Assembly: GCF_016908325.1 (NCBI RefSeq)
Contig: NZ_JAFBDR010000027.1
Coordinates: forward strand, 1 to 56,006
Source: Aquibacillus albus
Lineage (GTDB): Bacteria > Bacillota > Bacilli > Bacillales > Amphibacillaceae
Direction: 5' to 3'
Length of the DNA stretch: 56,006 nt
The position numbers and the translations under genes were made by a program. Positions within the stretch are counted from its first letter, which is position 1. Every line of letters starts with the position of its first letter. The notes under the pieces were generated by a model. That model saw nothing but the letters and a program-made list of their open reading frames with translations, was not told the DNA's origin and ran no database searches. Of the stretch, positions 1 to 10,846 are shown piece after piece.

Positions 1-86
1 GTTCCCATGCCGAACACAGTAGTTAAGCTCTCCAGCGCCAATGGTAGTTGGGGCTTTGCCCCTGCGAGAGTAGGACGTCGCCAGGC
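1..86 (+). rRNA. rrf: 5S ribosomal RNA, 3' part
   Basis: The sequence from the first base to about 86 matches the 3' three-quarters of a Bacillus-type 5S rRNA, including the conserved CCGAACAC loop region and the closing GAGAGTAGGACG segment. The 5' end lies outside the window. It shows that an rRNA operon ends here, transcribed toward csfB. The 3' end is estimated from the expected pairing of the terminal stem, to within a few bases. Confidence 0.93.
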
Positions 87-92
87 AATATG

Positions 93-136
93 AAAAATAA
101 CCCAGTGAAGCTTTTGCTTTTCTGGGTTATTTTTTT
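93..136 (+). terminator. Terminator of the upstream rRNA operon
   Basis: A 13-bp inverted repeat (93-105 with 122-134, core AACCCAG/CTGGGTT) is followed by a run of T. It lies directly after the 5S end, so it is the expected factor-independent stop of the rRNA operon. It also reduces read-through into csfB. Confidence 0.9.
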
Positions 137-275
137 GTTTACATTAATAAATCATACCTCTTAAATTAGCGACAATACTTGTCAGGTAAATAAGTACAAC
201 CAAATTTTTAACTGTACAAACAAGAAATATGTAGCTTTTTCATAGAATAAAATAAAGCTATTTTAAAAGTTTTAT

Positions 276-305
276 GTATAGTTTTCGTTAGATTAGGAGA
301 AACTA
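276..305 (+). promoter_or_regulatory. Sigma-F-type promoter of csfB
   Basis: GTATA (276-280) and GGAGAAACTA (296-305) are separated by exactly 15 bp, matching the sigma-F consensus GYWTA-N15-GGNRANANTW at every specified base. csfB of B. subtilis is a known sigma-F gene. The start of transcription would fall near 311-313, giving a very short leader with the SD close to the 5' end. Confidence 0.75.
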
Positions 306-318
306 AGCTAACGGAGGT
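281..318 (+). promoter_or_regulatory. Inverted repeat covering the csfB ribosome site
   Basis: CGTTAG (286-291) pairs with CTAACG (308-313). Outward extension through one A-U and several G-U pairs (281-285 with 314-318) reaches over the GGAGG of the csfB SD. The left arm lies between the -35 and -10 of the sigma-F promoter, so only RNA arriving from upstream could form the hairpin. The pairing is seen; the role is inferred. Confidence 0.4.
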
Positions 319-327
319 GGAGAAAAA

Positions 328-519
328 ATGGAGTCGATGGAATTGAAGGAAATTTGTGGAATTTGTAATGAAGATAAAGATAAAGGAATTCATTTATATA
401 ATCTATTTATTTGTAGTGACTGTGAACAAAAAATTGTACAGACAGAGCCTAAGGAAGAAAAATATAAGCACTATGTAAATAAACTTAAACGGGTTAATCA
501 ACCAACTTTATACTCATAA
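328..519 (+). CDS. csfB: Anti-sigma-G factor Gin (CsfB)
   Basis: A 63-residue protein with two CXXC pairs (C10/C13 and C29/C32), the zinc-binding arrangement of the Gin/CsfB family. Gin binds sigma-G and blocks its premature or misplaced activity during sporulation, and also affects sigma-E in the mother cell (family knowledge). The start ATG follows the SD ACGGAGGTGG at 311-320. It is preceded by a sigma-F-like promoter, as in B. subtilis, and followed by a strong terminator, so it is a single-gene unit. In B. subtilis xpaC and yaaN lie between csfB and yaaO; both are absent here. Confidence 0.9.
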   Translation: MESMELKEICGICNEDKDKGIHLYNLFICSDCEQKIVQTEPKEEKYKHYVNKLKRVNQPTLYS

Positions 520-574
520 AGGTTGTTCATTAAGTCATTATATATAGTAATAATGGATGTTGTTGAATATAAAA

Positions 575-618
575 CCCCTTTATCGTTTCCCCCTAGCGAT
601 AAGGGGGATATTTTTATT
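575..618 (+). terminator. Terminator after csfB
   Basis: An 11-bp stem (575-585 with 597-607, one G-U pair), rich in G-C at its base, is followed by a T-rich tract. It ends the csfB transcript and isolates yaaO. Confidence 0.85.
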
Positions 619-733
619 AATCAATAAGAGTTTAATATTAGCGACAAAAATCGTGGAGCTAGCCAAGTTTTCTCACAATCATGTATGATTAGATTCATAA
701 CATTTAAGATAAGTAAAAGGTAGGCCAGTATAT

Positions 734-2167
734 ATGAAAAAAGTTAATGAAGCCCCTCTGTTTGCGAAGCTACAACAGTTTGCACAGGCAAAGCCAATAT
801 CCTTTCATGTCCCAGGCCATAAAAGTGGGATGGTGTTTCCTGACATAGGGAGAAAATACTTTGAACCTATTTTACCGATCGATCTTACAGAATTAACTGG
901 TTTGGATGATTTGCATGCATCTTCCGGTGTTATTGATGAAGCACAGAACCTGGCATCAAAATGGTTTGGATCAAACAATACATATTTTTTAGTTGGAGGG
1001 AGCACGGTTGGTAATTTGGCTATGATTTTAGCTAGGTGTTCGGCAGGTGATAAAGTTCTTGTTCAGCGTAATAGTCATAAATCTATCATGAATGGATTAG
1101 AGCTAAGTGGAGCAAAGCCGATATTTTTAACACCTGAATTTGAGGAGAGGGTTAACCGATATATAGCACCTAGTGTTGACACGGTAAAAAAAGCGGTGAA
1201 GTCTAATCCGGATAGTAAGGCACTTATCCTAACATACCCTGATTATTATGGAAGAGCTTATCCGATTAAAGAAATGATTGATATTGCCCATTCCTATCAT
1301 ATTCCAGTATTAGTGGATGAAGCGCATGGTGTTCATTTTTCTCTAGATGGGAATTTTCCACCATCAGCTTTAAAACTTGGAGCAGACGTCGTTGTTCAAT
1401 CCGCACATAAGATGGCTCCAGCTATGACGATGGCTTCCTATTTACATATCAAATCATCCATTGTGCAAACAAACCACATCGAATTTTACTTACAAACGCT
1501 TCAATCTAGTAGTCCTTCTTATCCATTACTAGCAAGTCTTGATTTGGCGAGATATTATTTGGAAGGCCTAACAAAAGCGGATATTATGAAAGTTGAGAAT
1601 AGTGCTAGGGAATTAAGACACTATCTAAATAACTGCAGTCTCTGGGATGTTCTACATCCTGAAATGGGAATAGATGACCCTTTAAAAATAACGCTTCAAG
1701 TAAAACAAAATGCAGATGTATCAACAATTGTTGCTTTTTTAGAAAGTGAAGGTGTATATCCAGAGTTATGGTCAGACAAACAAATTTTGTTTGTTCATGG
1801 ACTAGCTCCCTTGCATGATTTTGATCGTATAAATCATATAGTAGAAATAATAAACCAACAATTAAAATTAAAGGCTAGAAGTGCTACAATAGATAGTGAG
1901 AATCAGTTATTTATAGAAAAAATTAAAAAATTACCTCTTTCCTATGAAGAAATGAAAAGAAGACAGGTTAAGCAAATGAGCTGGGATGTATTAGAAAATC
2001 ATATAGCAGCCGAGGCAATAATACCTTATCCACCGGGGATACCTATGATCGTTAAGGGGGAGGTAGTGACAAAAAATCATATAAAAATGTTCCACAACTT
2101 AATGGAGCAGGGTATTCATTTTCAAAATCCAAAAATTAAGGATGGAATCAAGGTATTTTTACCTTAA
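734..2167 (+). CDS. yaaO: Orn/Lys/Arg decarboxylase family protein (YaaO)
   Basis: A 477-residue PLP-dependent fold-type I protein of the Orn/Lys/Arg decarboxylase group. Visible family features are the N-terminal SFHVPGHKSG motif, the DEAHGVHF segment carrying the PLP-pyridine Asp, and SAHKMAPAMT with the Schiff-base Lys. The C-terminal domain ends with PYPPGIPM, typical of this family. The substrate cannot be told from sequence; B. subtilis YaaO is a paralogue of arginine decarboxylase SpeA and is not firmly assigned. The ATG is preceded by AAAGGTAGG (716-724) at normal spacing. The gene sits just upstream of tmk, as in B. subtilis, with a 63-bp gap and no obvious terminator between them. 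Confidence 0.85.
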   Translation: MKKVNEAPLFAKLQQFAQAKPISFHVPGHKSGMVFPDIGRKYFEPILPIDLTELTGLDDLHASSGVIDEAQNLASKWFGSNNTYFLVGGSTVGNLAMILARCSAGDKVLVQRNSHKSIMNGLELSGAKPIFLTPEFEERVNRYIAPSVDTVKKAVKSNPDSKALILTYPDYYGRAYPIKEMIDIAHSYHIPVLVDEAHGVHFSLDGNFPPSALKLGADVVVQSAHKMAPAMTMASYLHIKSSIVQTNHIEFYLQTLQSSSPSYPLLASLDLARYYLEGLTKADIMKVENSARELRHYLNNCSLWDVLHPEMGIDDPLKITLQVKQNADVSTIVAFLESEGVYPELWSDKQILFVHGLAPLHDFDRINHIVEIINQQLKLKARSATIDSENQLFIEKIKKLPLSYEEMKRRQVKQMSWDVLENHIAAEAIIPYPPGIPMIVKGEVVTKNHIKMFHNLMEQGIHFQNPKIKDGIKVFLP

Positions 2168-2230
2168 TCACACTTTACAAATTATTAATTTTATAGCATT
2201 TTTTTCTAAAAATGTTTTTAAGGAGAATGA

Positions 2231-2872
2231 ATGGTGACAGGTTATTTTATAACGTTTGAGGGTGGGGAGGGTGCAGGAAAAACCTCCATACTGCAAGCAA
2301 TTTCAGATAAGCTAAGTAATCAAGGCTTTGAAGTTATTGCAACCCGTGAACCAGGTGGGATTGAAATTGCAGAGAAGATTAGGCAAATAATATTAGATCG
2401 ATCTCATACTAAAATGGATCCGCGGACAGAGGCTTTACTATATGCTGCAGCCAGACGTCAGCATCTAGTAGAAAAAGTGCTCCCCGCATTAGATCAGGGG
2501 AAGGTTGTTTTATGTGATCGTTTTATAGACAGCAGCTTAGCCTATCAAGGATATGCAAGGGAACTAGGAATAGACGAAATATACCATGTAAATGAATTTG
2601 CAATTGAAGGATGTATGCCGGATATTACGCTTTTTTTTGATATAATACCAGAAGAAGGATTAAATCGAATTACTGCAAATAAAGAGAGAGAGCAAAATCG
2701 CTTGGACTTAGAAAAACTACATTTTCATGAAAAAGTTTACGAAGCCTATCAATTGTTACTTGATAAGTTCCCTGAACGAATATATAAAATTGATGCAAGC
2801 TTAAGTTTAGCTGAAGTAGAGGCACTTGCGTATGAAAAAATTAGTACGTTTATTCATGAAAAAAAACAATAA
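2231..2872 (+). CDS. tmk: Thymidylate kinase
   Basis: A protein of 213 residues, usual for bacterial Tmk, which phosphorylates dTMP to dTDP for DNA synthesis. The P-loop [10 protein letters not shown] lies near the N terminus, followed by the TREPGG motif, the CDRF motif ([14 protein letters not shown]) and a lid region containing EREQNR. AAGGAG ends five bases before ATG 2231. The in-frame GTG at 2234 has better SD spacing and would give [10 protein letters not shown], matching the N terminus of the B. subtilis enzyme, so either may be used. It begins the housekeeping run leading to holB. Confidence 0.95.
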   Translation: MVTGYFITFEGGEGAGKTSILQAISDKLSNQGFEVIATREPGGIEIAEKIRQIILDRSHTKMDPRTEALLYAAARRQHLVEKVLPALDQGKVVLCDRFIDSSLAYQGYARELGIDEIYHVNEFAIEGCMPDITLFFDIIPEEGLNRITANKEREQNRLDLEKLHFHEKVYEAYQLLLDKFPERIYKIDASLSLAEVEALAYEKISTFIHEKKQ

Positions 2873-2944
2873 TCACCTAAGATGCACTCGTTTGCTATAA
2901 CATTAATGAAGATAGTTGAATATAATAATAATATAGACCAATGA

Positions 2945-3286
<342 letters not shown>

Positions 3287-3307
3287 GTTAGTAAAGGGGC
3301 TAGAAAG

Positions 3308-3748
3308 ATGAAGATAAATCAGGAATTGCGTTCCCAAATGGATATAGCACAAAAACGGCAACTGTTTCCCAAAAGCCCCTTATCATCCTTTGATTCTGTT
3401 ATGGCTTCGCATACACAAAAAATGAAAGGACAAGCCTTAGAGCAACTTCTTCAACAAATATCGGTGCAAGGAGAAAAGGTAGTAAGACATCGTTCATTTA
3501 AGGATTTAGCGCGGTATAAACGAATGGTAAAGGGCTTTGTTGAAGAAGCTGTTAAGCATGGAATGAACTTAAAACACGGGCATAGTTGGAATATGGAACG
3601 CAACAATCGAAAACTTACCATTGTTGAACAAATCGATCAACGGTTATTAGAGTTAACTGACTTATTATTAAATCAAGAGAAAAAATCAATTACGGTACTA
3701 GATACAATCGGGGAAATTAAGGGATTATTAATTAATTTATACACGTAA
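3308..3748 (+). CDS. yaaR: YaaR family protein (DUF327)
   Basis: A 146-residue, mostly helical and charged protein of the YaaR/DUF327 family, which is always found between darA and holB in Bacillaceae. Recognisable parts are the central RHRSFKDLARYKRMVKGF segment and the HGHSWN motif. No enzymatic motif or membrane segment is visible and its function is unknown. The ATG is preceded by AAAGGGGCTAGAAAG, a moderate SD. Its position inside the tmk-holB run suggests it is co-transcribed with them. Confidence 0.88.
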   Translation: MKINQELRSQMDIAQKRQLFPKSPLSSFDSVMASHTQKMKGQALEQLLQQISVQGEKVVRHRSFKDLARYKRMVKGFVEEAVKHGMNLKHGHSWNMERNNRKLTIVEQIDQRLLELTDLLLNQEKKSITVLDTIGEIKGLLINLYT

Positions 3749-3763
3749 AAAGGACGTTTTGAT

Positions 3764-4750
3764 ATGAAAACATGGACAGAGTTGTCTACTATTCAACCAT
3801 TAGTTAGTAAAATGTTAAGGAATAGTATAGAAAGGGATCGTATTTCACATGCCTATCTTTTTCAAGGAGCCAAAGGAACAGGGAAATATGCATTAAGTAT
3901 ATTATTCGCGAAAAGCATCTTCTGTAGAAATAGACAATCAGCTGAGCCTTGTAACCAATGTAAGGAATGTCAACGAATTGAAACAGGTAATCATCCTGAT
4001 GTTCATCAAATTATACCTGAAGGTCAATCGATCAAAAAGGAACAAATTTTACATCTACAGAAGGAATTTACTTATACTGGATTAGAATCAAACCGTAAAG
4101 TGTATATTATTGTTGATGCAGATAAGATGACTACAAATGCTTCTAATCGTCTGCTTAAATTTTTAGAAGAACCGAGTAAATTAACAACTGCAATGTTATT
4201 AACAGAGAACAGTCAAGCTATGTTACAAACGATTCGTTCCCGGTGTCAGACAATGGCATTACAACCATTAAACCCAAATAACCTCCAAAAAAAGTTACAA
4301 CAGGAGGGAATATCTGGATCCAATGCTAAATTATTGGCAACTTTGACAAATAATATTACCGAGGCAATTGAAATAAATAATGATGAGTGGTTTGCTAATG
4401 CTAGAAAAATAGTGGTACAATTAATAGAAGTATTCCAAACAAAACCGGATGAAGCATTGCTCTATATTAATAATAGATGGATGCCTCATTTTAAGGATAG
4501 AGATCAACTGCATAGAGGATTAGATTTATTAATGGTTTGGTTTAAAGATATTGTTTATCATTCTATTGGAAATGAAGAGGCGATTATTTTTGATAGTGAT
4601 AAAGAAAAAATAGTGGAAGCATCATTAAAATGGTCGAAGCAGCATGCGACAAATGTGTTATATGCTATTTTGGAAGCCAAACGAAAACTAAATCAAAATG
4701 TCCATCCTACTTTAGTAATGGAGCAGCTAACACTTCAAATACAGAGGTGA
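3764..4750 (+). CDS. holB: DNA polymerase III subunit delta'
   Basis: A 328-residue clamp-loader subunit that helps load the beta sliding clamp. It has the AAA+ fold with a P-loop-like FQGAKGTGKY (33-42), four cysteines of the zinc module (C54, C63, C66, C69), the DADKMT segment in the Walker-B place, and the sensor-1 region NRLLKFLEEPS. Delta' subunits are usually not catalytic ATPases. Spacing to yaaR is 15 bp and to ricT 5 bp, so this is a tight operon. Confidence 0.95.
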   Translation: MKTWTELSTIQPLVSKMLRNSIERDRISHAYLFQGAKGTGKYALSILFAKSIFCRNRQSAEPCNQCKECQRIETGNHPDVHQIIPEGQSIKKEQILHLQKEFTYTGLESNRKVYIIVDADKMTTNASNRLLKFLEEPSKLTTAMLLTENSQAMLQTIRSRCQTMALQPLNPNNLQKKLQQEGISGSNAKLLATLTNNITEAIEINNDEWFANARKIVVQLIEVFQTKPDEALLYINNRWMPHFKDRDQLHRGLDLLMVWFKDIVYHSIGNEEAIIFDSDKEKIVEASLKWSKQHATNVLYAILEAKRKLNQNVHPTLVMEQLTLQIQR

Positions 4751-4755
4751 AATAG

Positions 4756-5583
4756 ATGATAGAAGTAATTGGTGTCCGTTTTAAAAAAGCGGGTAAAATT
4801 TATTATTTTGACCCTGGTGATATTACCATTGCTAAAGATGATTACGTTATTGTGGAAACAGTAAGGGGAATCGAATTTGGCAAAGTGGTCATTTCAAATA
4901 AAAAAGTGGATGAAGAAGATGTTGTTCTTCCATTAAAGAAAGTGATTCGACTTGCTACTGAAAAAGATAAGTTATCTGTAGCTGAGAATCAAGAGAACGC
5001 TAAAGAAGCTTATCGTGTTTGCCAAGAAAAAATTAGAGAACATGATTTAGATATGAACTTAGTTGAAGTAGAATATACGTTTGACCGGAATAAAGTTATT
5101 TTTTACTTTACCGCTGAGGGTCGAGTGGATTTTAGAGATTTGGTGAAAGATTTAGCTTCTGTTTTTAAAACAAGGATAGAACTTCGCCAAATTGGTGTCA
5201 GAGACGAAGCAAAATTATTAGGAGGAATTGGTCCTTGTGGAAGAATGCTTTGTTGTTCTACATTTTTAGGTGATTTTGAACCAGTGTCTATTAAAATGGC
5301 AAAGGATCAAAACTTATCTTTAAATCCAGCAAAAATTTCTGGTCTGTGTGGTCGATTGATGTGTTGTCTAAAATATGAGAATGATGACTATGAGACAGCA
5401 AAGAAAGAGCTTCCTGATTTAGGTGAGGAAATGAATACACCATATGGATCAGGTAAAGTGGTTGGCCTAAATATATTAGAACGTATGATTCAAATAGAAA
5501 TTCCCGAAAAAGAACGGGTAATTGAGTATACGCTGGACGAGCTTATCAATGAGGGAGTTATCAATACGCAAGCCACGGAATAA
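4756..5583 (+). CDS. ricT: RicT (YaaT), PSP1-domain Fe-S protein of the Ric complex
   Basis: A 275-residue PSP1-domain protein. Six cysteines occur in two CX4CC clusters (C161, C166, C167 and C198, C203, C204), within the motifs CGRMLCC and CGRLMCC, as in RicT. With RicA and RicF it forms an Fe-S-containing complex that aids RNase Y in mRNA maturation and promotes sporulation, competence and biofilm formation in B. subtilis (family knowledge). ATG 4756 follows CAGAGGTGAAATAG, with the SD overlapping the end of holB. Confidence 0.93.
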   Translation: MIEVIGVRFKKAGKIYYFDPGDITIAKDDYVIVETVRGIEFGKVVISNKKVDEEDVVLPLKKVIRLATEKDKLSVAENQENAKEAYRVCQEKIREHDLDMNLVEVEYTFDRNKVIFYFTAEGRVDFRDLVKDLASVFKTRIELRQIGVRDEAKLLGGIGPCGRMLCCSTFLGDFEPVSIKMAKDQNLSLNPAKISGLCGRLMCCLKYENDDYETAKKELPDLGEEMNTPYGSGKVVGLNILERMIQIEIPEKERVIEYTLDELINEGVINTQATE

Positions 5584-5599
5584 TGGGGTGGGGATTAGC

Positions 5600-5947
5600 G
5601 TGAAAAAAAAAGAAGTATTTGAACAAGTTTCATATATGGAAGAACAGATTGGACAACTTTATCAGCAATTAGGTGATTTGAAAAACCATCTAAGTGAGCT
5701 GTTAGAAGAGAATCACAGGCTTGCTGTTGAAAATCATCATCTTAGAAATCGGTTGGAAGGAAGTAATGATGAAAATCAATCGAATTCAGATGGTGGTGCC
5801 GATAAGGACGTTACAGTCGGCGAGGGTTATGACAATTTAGCAAGGTTATACGAAGAAGGATTTCATATTTGTAATGTTCATTTCGGCAGCCCTCGGAAAG
5901 ATGAAGATTGTTTGTTTTGTTTATTATTTTTAAATAAAACGAAATAA
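5600..5947 (+). CDS. yabA: DNA replication initiation control protein YabA
   Basis: A 115-residue protein with an N-terminal coiled coil (heptads through the [15 protein letters not shown] region) and a C-terminal zinc module (FHICNVHF followed by CLFC). YabA binds DnaA and the DnaN clamp and limits re-initiation at oriC. I chose GTG 5600 because it gives the family-typical start VKKKEVFEQ and follows GGGGTGGGG. A longer frame opening at 5522 would overlap ricT by 62 bp and add non-homologous residues. The location next to ricT and holB is conserved. Confidence 0.9.
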   Translation: MKKKEVFEQVSYMEEQIGQLYQQLGDLKNHLSELLEENHRLAVENHHLRNRLEGSNDENQSNSDGGADKDVTVGEGYDNLARLYEEGFHICNVHFGSPRKDEDCLFCLLFLNKTK

Positions 5948-5968
5948 ATAGAGAAGATTAATTATACG

Positions 5969-6028
5969 AAGGACTGATTTTCGAGGCTTGTACATTTGTA
6001 CATGCTCTACAGAGTCAGTCCTTCTTTA
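5969..6028 (+). terminator. Hairpin between yabA and trmN6
   Basis: AAGGACTGA (5969-5977) pairs with TCAGTCCTT (6015-6023). A second, inner palindrome around 5988-6004 is built on TTGTACA/TGTACAT. The T-run after the stem is short (TTCTTT), so termination may be partial, letting some RNA continue into trmN6. Confidence 0.5.
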
Positions 6029-6059
6029 ATAGGAATTGTTGACGGAAGAGGGAGAATGG

Positions 6060-6809
6060 ATGGTTGATTTAAAAGGCGATGAAAGACTGGATTATTTATT
6101 AGCAGAAGAAAATATGCGTATTATTCAAAGCCCTACTGTTTTTGCTTTTTCATTGGATGCAGTTTTACTAGCTGATTTTACTTATGTTCCGATTAAACGA
6201 GGGAAAGTTCTTGATCTTTGCACTGGAAATGGTGTTGTTCCGCTGTTAATAAGCAGAAGGTCTAAGGCGAAGATAACGGGTGTTGAAATTCAGGAACGAT
6301 TATATGATATGGCAGTAAGGAATATACAAATAAATCATTTGGAAGATCAACTAGAAGTGGTGCATGGAGATTTAAAAGAAATGCCAAAGCGGTATGGGAA
6401 TAATAAATTTGATGTAGTAACGGTAAACCCACCTTATTTTAAAACACCAAATAAAAGAGAGCAAAATCAAAATGATTACTTAACGATTGCACGACATGAA
6501 ATTTCTTGTACCCTTGAGGATGTTGTCCTAGCGTGTAGTAAATTAGTCCGGTCAGGTGGAAAAGTTTCGATGGTTCATCGACCAGGCCGATTAGTTGAAA
6601 TTATTACTTTGTTTAAAAAATATAAATTGGAACCTAAACGGATGAGGTTTGTTCATCCAAAAATTGGCAAGGAAGCAAATATGGTGTTAGTGGAAGGTGT
6701 CCGGGACGGTGGAGCGGATTTGAAATTGCTACCACCACTTTATGCATTTGATGATAATGGTACTTATTCCAAAGAACTAGAGGAGATATTATATGGAAGA
6801 GCAACCTAA
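6060..6809 (+). CDS. trmN6: tRNA1(Val) adenine-N6-methyltransferase (YabB/TrmN6)
   Basis: A 249-residue class I SAM-dependent methyltransferase with the SAM-binding stretch [14 protein letters not shown] and the N6-adenine catalytic motif NPPY (N123-Y126). The family methylates A37 of tRNA1(Val); in E. coli this is YfiC. I chose ATG 6060 because GAGGGAG precedes it at good spacing and it aligns with the B. subtilis start; in-frame TTG codons at 6036 and 6039 are less likely. Its 3' end overlaps yazA by 17 bp. Confidence 0.88.
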   Translation: MVDLKGDERLDYLLAEENMRIIQSPTVFAFSLDAVLLADFTYVPIKRGKVLDLCTGNGVVPLLISRRSKAKITGVEIQERLYDMAVRNIQINHLEDQLEVVHGDLKEMPKRYGNNKFDVVTVNPPYFKTPNKREQNQNDYLTIARHEISCTLEDVVLACSKLVRSGGKVSMVHRPGRLVEIITLFKKYKLEPKRMRFVHPKIGKEANMVLVEGVRDGGADLKLLPPLYAFDDNGTYSKELEEILYGRAT

Positions 6810-7071
6810 ATATTATGTGTATATTTTAAAGTGTAAGGATGGTACCTTTTATACAGGATATACAAATAATTTGAATCGAAGAATGGTCATGCATGATAGT
6901 GGGAAAGGTGCAAAATATACGAGAGGAAGAGGACCTTTTCAGCTTGTTTATTATCAAACGTTTCCTACGAAAGAGGAAGCAATGCAAGCAGAATATCAAA
7001 TTAAACAGTTAGGAAGAAAGCAAAAAGAACAATTAGTGCAAACCTATCAAGAAGGGATAAAAAGTTCATGA
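6793..7071 (+). CDS. yazA: GIY-YIG domain protein YazA
   Basis: A 92-residue single GIY-YIG domain with the diagnostic YYVYILKC...FYTGYT pairing and a conserved Arg in [16 protein letters not shown] domains are nuclease folds, but stand-alone bacterial members of this size (UPF0213 group) have no agreed function. The SD AGAGGAGAT lies inside the trmN6 coding end, and the stop overlaps the rsmI start (ATGA), so translation of the three genes is probably coupled. Confidence 0.88.
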   Translation: MEEQPKYYVYILKCKDGTFYTGYTNNLNRRMVMHDSGKGAKYTRGRGPFQLVYYQTFPTKEEAMQAEYQIKQLGRKQKEQLVQTYQEGIKSS

Positions 7072-7952
7072 AGACACAAAGTAGTTTTCAAAAACAAGTG
7101 GATACAGTTGGATTATTATATGTAGTCCCTACTCCAATTGGTAACCTGGAGGATATTACAATCCGAGCTTTGAATACACTAAAAGCTGTAGAGATAATTG
7201 CAGCTGAGGATACAAGAAATACCAAAAAATTATTACATTACTTTGAAATAGATAAGCAATTGATTAGTTATCATGAGCATAATAAACAAATGCGGGAAAA
7301 TAAGTTAATCGAATTATTAAAACAAGGAAAAAATATTTCCTTGGTAAGTGATGCAGGCATGCCAGCAATCTCTGATCCTGGTTATGATATTGTGAAGGCG
7401 TGTGTCGAGGAAGATATTCCTGTCATTGTTTTACCTGGAGCGAGTGCTGCTCTTTGTGCATTAGTTGGATCAGGTTTACCTACGAATGAGTTTTATTTTT
7501 ATGGATTTTTACCAAGAAAGAAAAAGGATAAAGAGAACGAACTGGAGCGCTTAAAGACAATCAAGGCAACGCTTTTGTTTTATGAATCTCCGCACCGCAT
7601 TATAGAAACATTAGAATTTCTTCATACAAAGTTAGGCAATCGGCAAATTGCTTTAGCACGTGAATTGACGAAAAAGTTTGAAGAATATGTGAGAGGCTCC
7701 ATTTCAGAAGTTTTAAACTGGGCTAGTACGGGTAATATAAAAGGGGAATTTTGTATCATTGTCGATGGAAATAATGGTGATGAATTAGAACAAGATTCTT
7801 GGTGGACAAACCTTTCAATCAACCAACATGTTAACCACTATGTAGAAATCAAGGATATGAAAAGTAAAGATGCCATTAAAAAAGTTGCAGAAGAAAGAAA
7901 CCTTCCGAAAAGGGAAGTCTATCAAACGTATCATATTCACTCAAAAAAATAA
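7068..7952 (+). CDS. rsmI: 16S rRNA 2'-O-ribose methyltransferase RsmI (YabC)
   Basis: A 294-residue tetrapyrrole-methylase-fold enzyme that 2'-O-methylates C1402 of 16S rRNA. Seen motifs are the N-terminal LYVVPTPIGNLEDIT, the AAEDTRNT segment, the SDAGMPAISDPG SAM-pocket loop and the VLPGASA motif. Its ATG overlaps the yazA stop by 4 bp. It is the last gene of the run starting at tmk and is closed by a palindromic terminator shared with abrB on the other strand. Confidence 0.95.
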   Translation: MKTQSSFQKQVDTVGLLYVVPTPIGNLEDITIRALNTLKAVEIIAAEDTRNTKKLLHYFEIDKQLISYHEHNKQMRENKLIELLKQGKNISLVSDAGMPAISDPGYDIVKACVEEDIPVIVLPGASAALCALVGSGLPTNEFYFYGFLPRKKKDKENELERLKTIKATLLFYESPHRIIETLEFLHTKLGNRQIALARELTKKFEEYVRGSISEVLNWASTGNIKGEFCIIVDGNNGDELEQDSWWTNLSINQHVNHYVEIKDMKSKDAIKKVAEERNLPKREVYQTYHIHSKK

Positions 7953-7975
7953 CCTTCGCAATTGCGAAGGTTATT
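7948..7975. terminator. Bidirectional terminator between rsmI and abrB
   Basis: A perfect 28-bp palindrome (14-bp arms, centre 7961/7962, core TTCGCAATTGCGAA) lies between the convergent stops of rsmI and abrB. A-rich sequence on the left and T-rich sequence on the right fit termination in both directions. Confidence 0.9.
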
Positions 7976-7980
7976 GATTA

Positions 7981-8256
7981 TTATTTTATACGAGATTGAA
8001 TTTCATCAACTAAAGCTTTTGCACCTTCTTGACTTAGTACAATTCTACCGTTTGCAAGTGAAAGGTTGTTATCAGAAATTTCACCGGTAATATGGCAAGT
8101 CATATTTGGTTTATATTTTTTTAGAATGATACGATCATCGTCTACATAAATTTCTAAGGAATCTTTCTCGTTAATCCCTAATGTACGACGAAGCTCAATC
8201 GGAATAACTACGCGGCCCAATTCATCAACCTTACGTACAATCCCTGTGGATTTCAT
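7981..8256 (-). CDS. abrB: Transition-state regulator AbrB
   Basis: A 91-residue DNA-binding protein with the swapped-hairpin AbrB domain at the N terminus (KSTGIVRKVDELGRVVIP) and the usual C-terminal multimerisation part. AbrB represses post-exponential genes during growth, including spoVG in B. subtilis, which is also in this window. The GGGAGGGGACC SD on the minus strand is strong. The promoter and Spo0A site just upstream fit the known autoregulation and Spo0A~P repression. It is convergent to rsmI and divergent from metG, as in B. subtilis. Confidence 0.96.
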   Translation of the reverse strand: MKSTGIVRKVDELGRVVIPIELRRTLGINEKDSLEIYVDDDRIILKKYKPNMTCHITGEISDNNLSLANGRIVLSQEGAKALVDEIQSRIK

Positions 8257-8293
8257 AATGGTCCCCTCCCTCCGTCAAGGTGTCTCGTCAATA

Positions 8294-8300
8294 TTCGACA
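8294..8300 (-). promoter_or_regulatory. Spo0A box downstream of the abrB promoter
   Basis: On the minus strand this reads TGTCGAA, the core 0A box. It lies just downstream of the abrB -10 and near the expected transcript start, where Spo0A~P represses abrB in B. subtilis. A weaker TCGACA copy lies at about 8462-8467, near the metG promoter. Confidence 0.65.
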
Positions 8301-8312
8301 TATCCTATTTGT

Positions 8313-8341
8313 AGTTTACCATTGTTTGCCATATATGTCAA
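8313..8341 (-). promoter_or_regulatory. Sigma-A promoter of abrB
   Basis: On the minus strand TTGACA (8341-8336) and TAAACT (8318-8313) are 17 bp apart. The -35 is perfect and the -10 is acceptable. Transcription would start near 8306, leaving a leader of about 50 nt that contains the 0A box. Confidence 0.75.
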
Positions 8342-8495
8342 ACGATTTTCTTATTTTTTCACGAATTCAGGAAAGTTATTCGATTTAAACAGTGATTATC
8401 GATACAAAATTTGAACTACTTTCCTATGCTTGATTTTTTTGTTTGCGCAAAACGACAATAATCGACATAGATTACGTCTTGAAAGGAAGCTTACC

Positions 8496-8524
8496 TTGAC
8501 ACTAATAGCGGGAATCGATATAGT
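8496..8524 (+). promoter_or_regulatory. Sigma-A promoter of metG
   Basis: TTGACA (8496-8501) and TATAGT (8519-8524) with a 17-bp spacer. The leader to metG would be about 140 nt. I see no T-box specifier or TGGTACCGCG-type motif in it, so tRNA-sensing control is not supported. The rest of the abrB-metG gap (8342-8495) holds only AT-rich sequence. Confidence 0.7.
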
Positions 8525-8670
8525 TTTACACAATTAGTGAATTAGGTTTGTTTTTGCTTAATAAATGGAAAAATGATAATAAAATCGCTACAATAAATAC
8601 AGAATATCTTAACTGAAATGATGAAATGAATCCGCTAAAGATGTTTGTTTGATACATAAAGAGGAGGTAA

Positions 8671-10620
<1,950 letters not shown>

Positions 10621-10626
10621 TGAATG

Positions 10627-10682
10627 AAAGCAGGTAACTTATTAGGTCTACTAGTTAGATCTAACATTTACCTGCTTTTCCT
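10627..10682 (+). terminator. Terminator after metG
   Basis: AAAGCAGGTAA (10627-10637) pairs with TTACCTGCTTT (10668-10678), with a smaller palindrome in the loop, followed by a T-rich tail. It separates metG from tatD. Confidence 0.85.
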
Positions 10683-10743
10683 TTGAGAGTATCAGATTCA
10701 AAGTTTGTACAATTAGTCGAAGTTTGTAGGATACCAGTTTTTT

Positions 10744-10833
10744 TATAAATTGGCTGTGTTAAAGTTCAGTGTTGATTTTTGGTGAAAAATTATGATGAAT
10801 CTCAACACTATCCTTTAACAGAGCCTATAAATT
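10744..10833. mobile_element. MITE-like element with 8-bp target duplication
   Basis: The element itself is 10752-10825 (74 bp), with imperfect terminal inverted repeats of about 24 bp beginning GGCTGTGTTAAAG and ending CTTTAACAGAGCC. It is flanked on both sides by the identical 8-bp repeat TATAAATT (10744-10751 and 10826-10833), a clear target-site duplication. It has no coding capacity. An 8-bp duplication and these ends recall IS1595-type elements, but the family is a guess. The right flank abuts the tatD SD. Confidence 0.8.
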
Positions 10834-10846
10834 AGGAGGGATAATT

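Noticed and set aside
165-647. 11-bp direct repeat ATTAGCGACAA at 165-175 and 637-647 flanking csfB
   Set aside because: It resembles a target duplication, but the flanked DNA has no inverted ends or transposition genes and csfB is ancestral here; probably chance.
5522-5599. Extended N terminus for yabA
   Set aside because: The added residues lie in ricT in another frame and do not match YabA; GTG 5600 has the family start.
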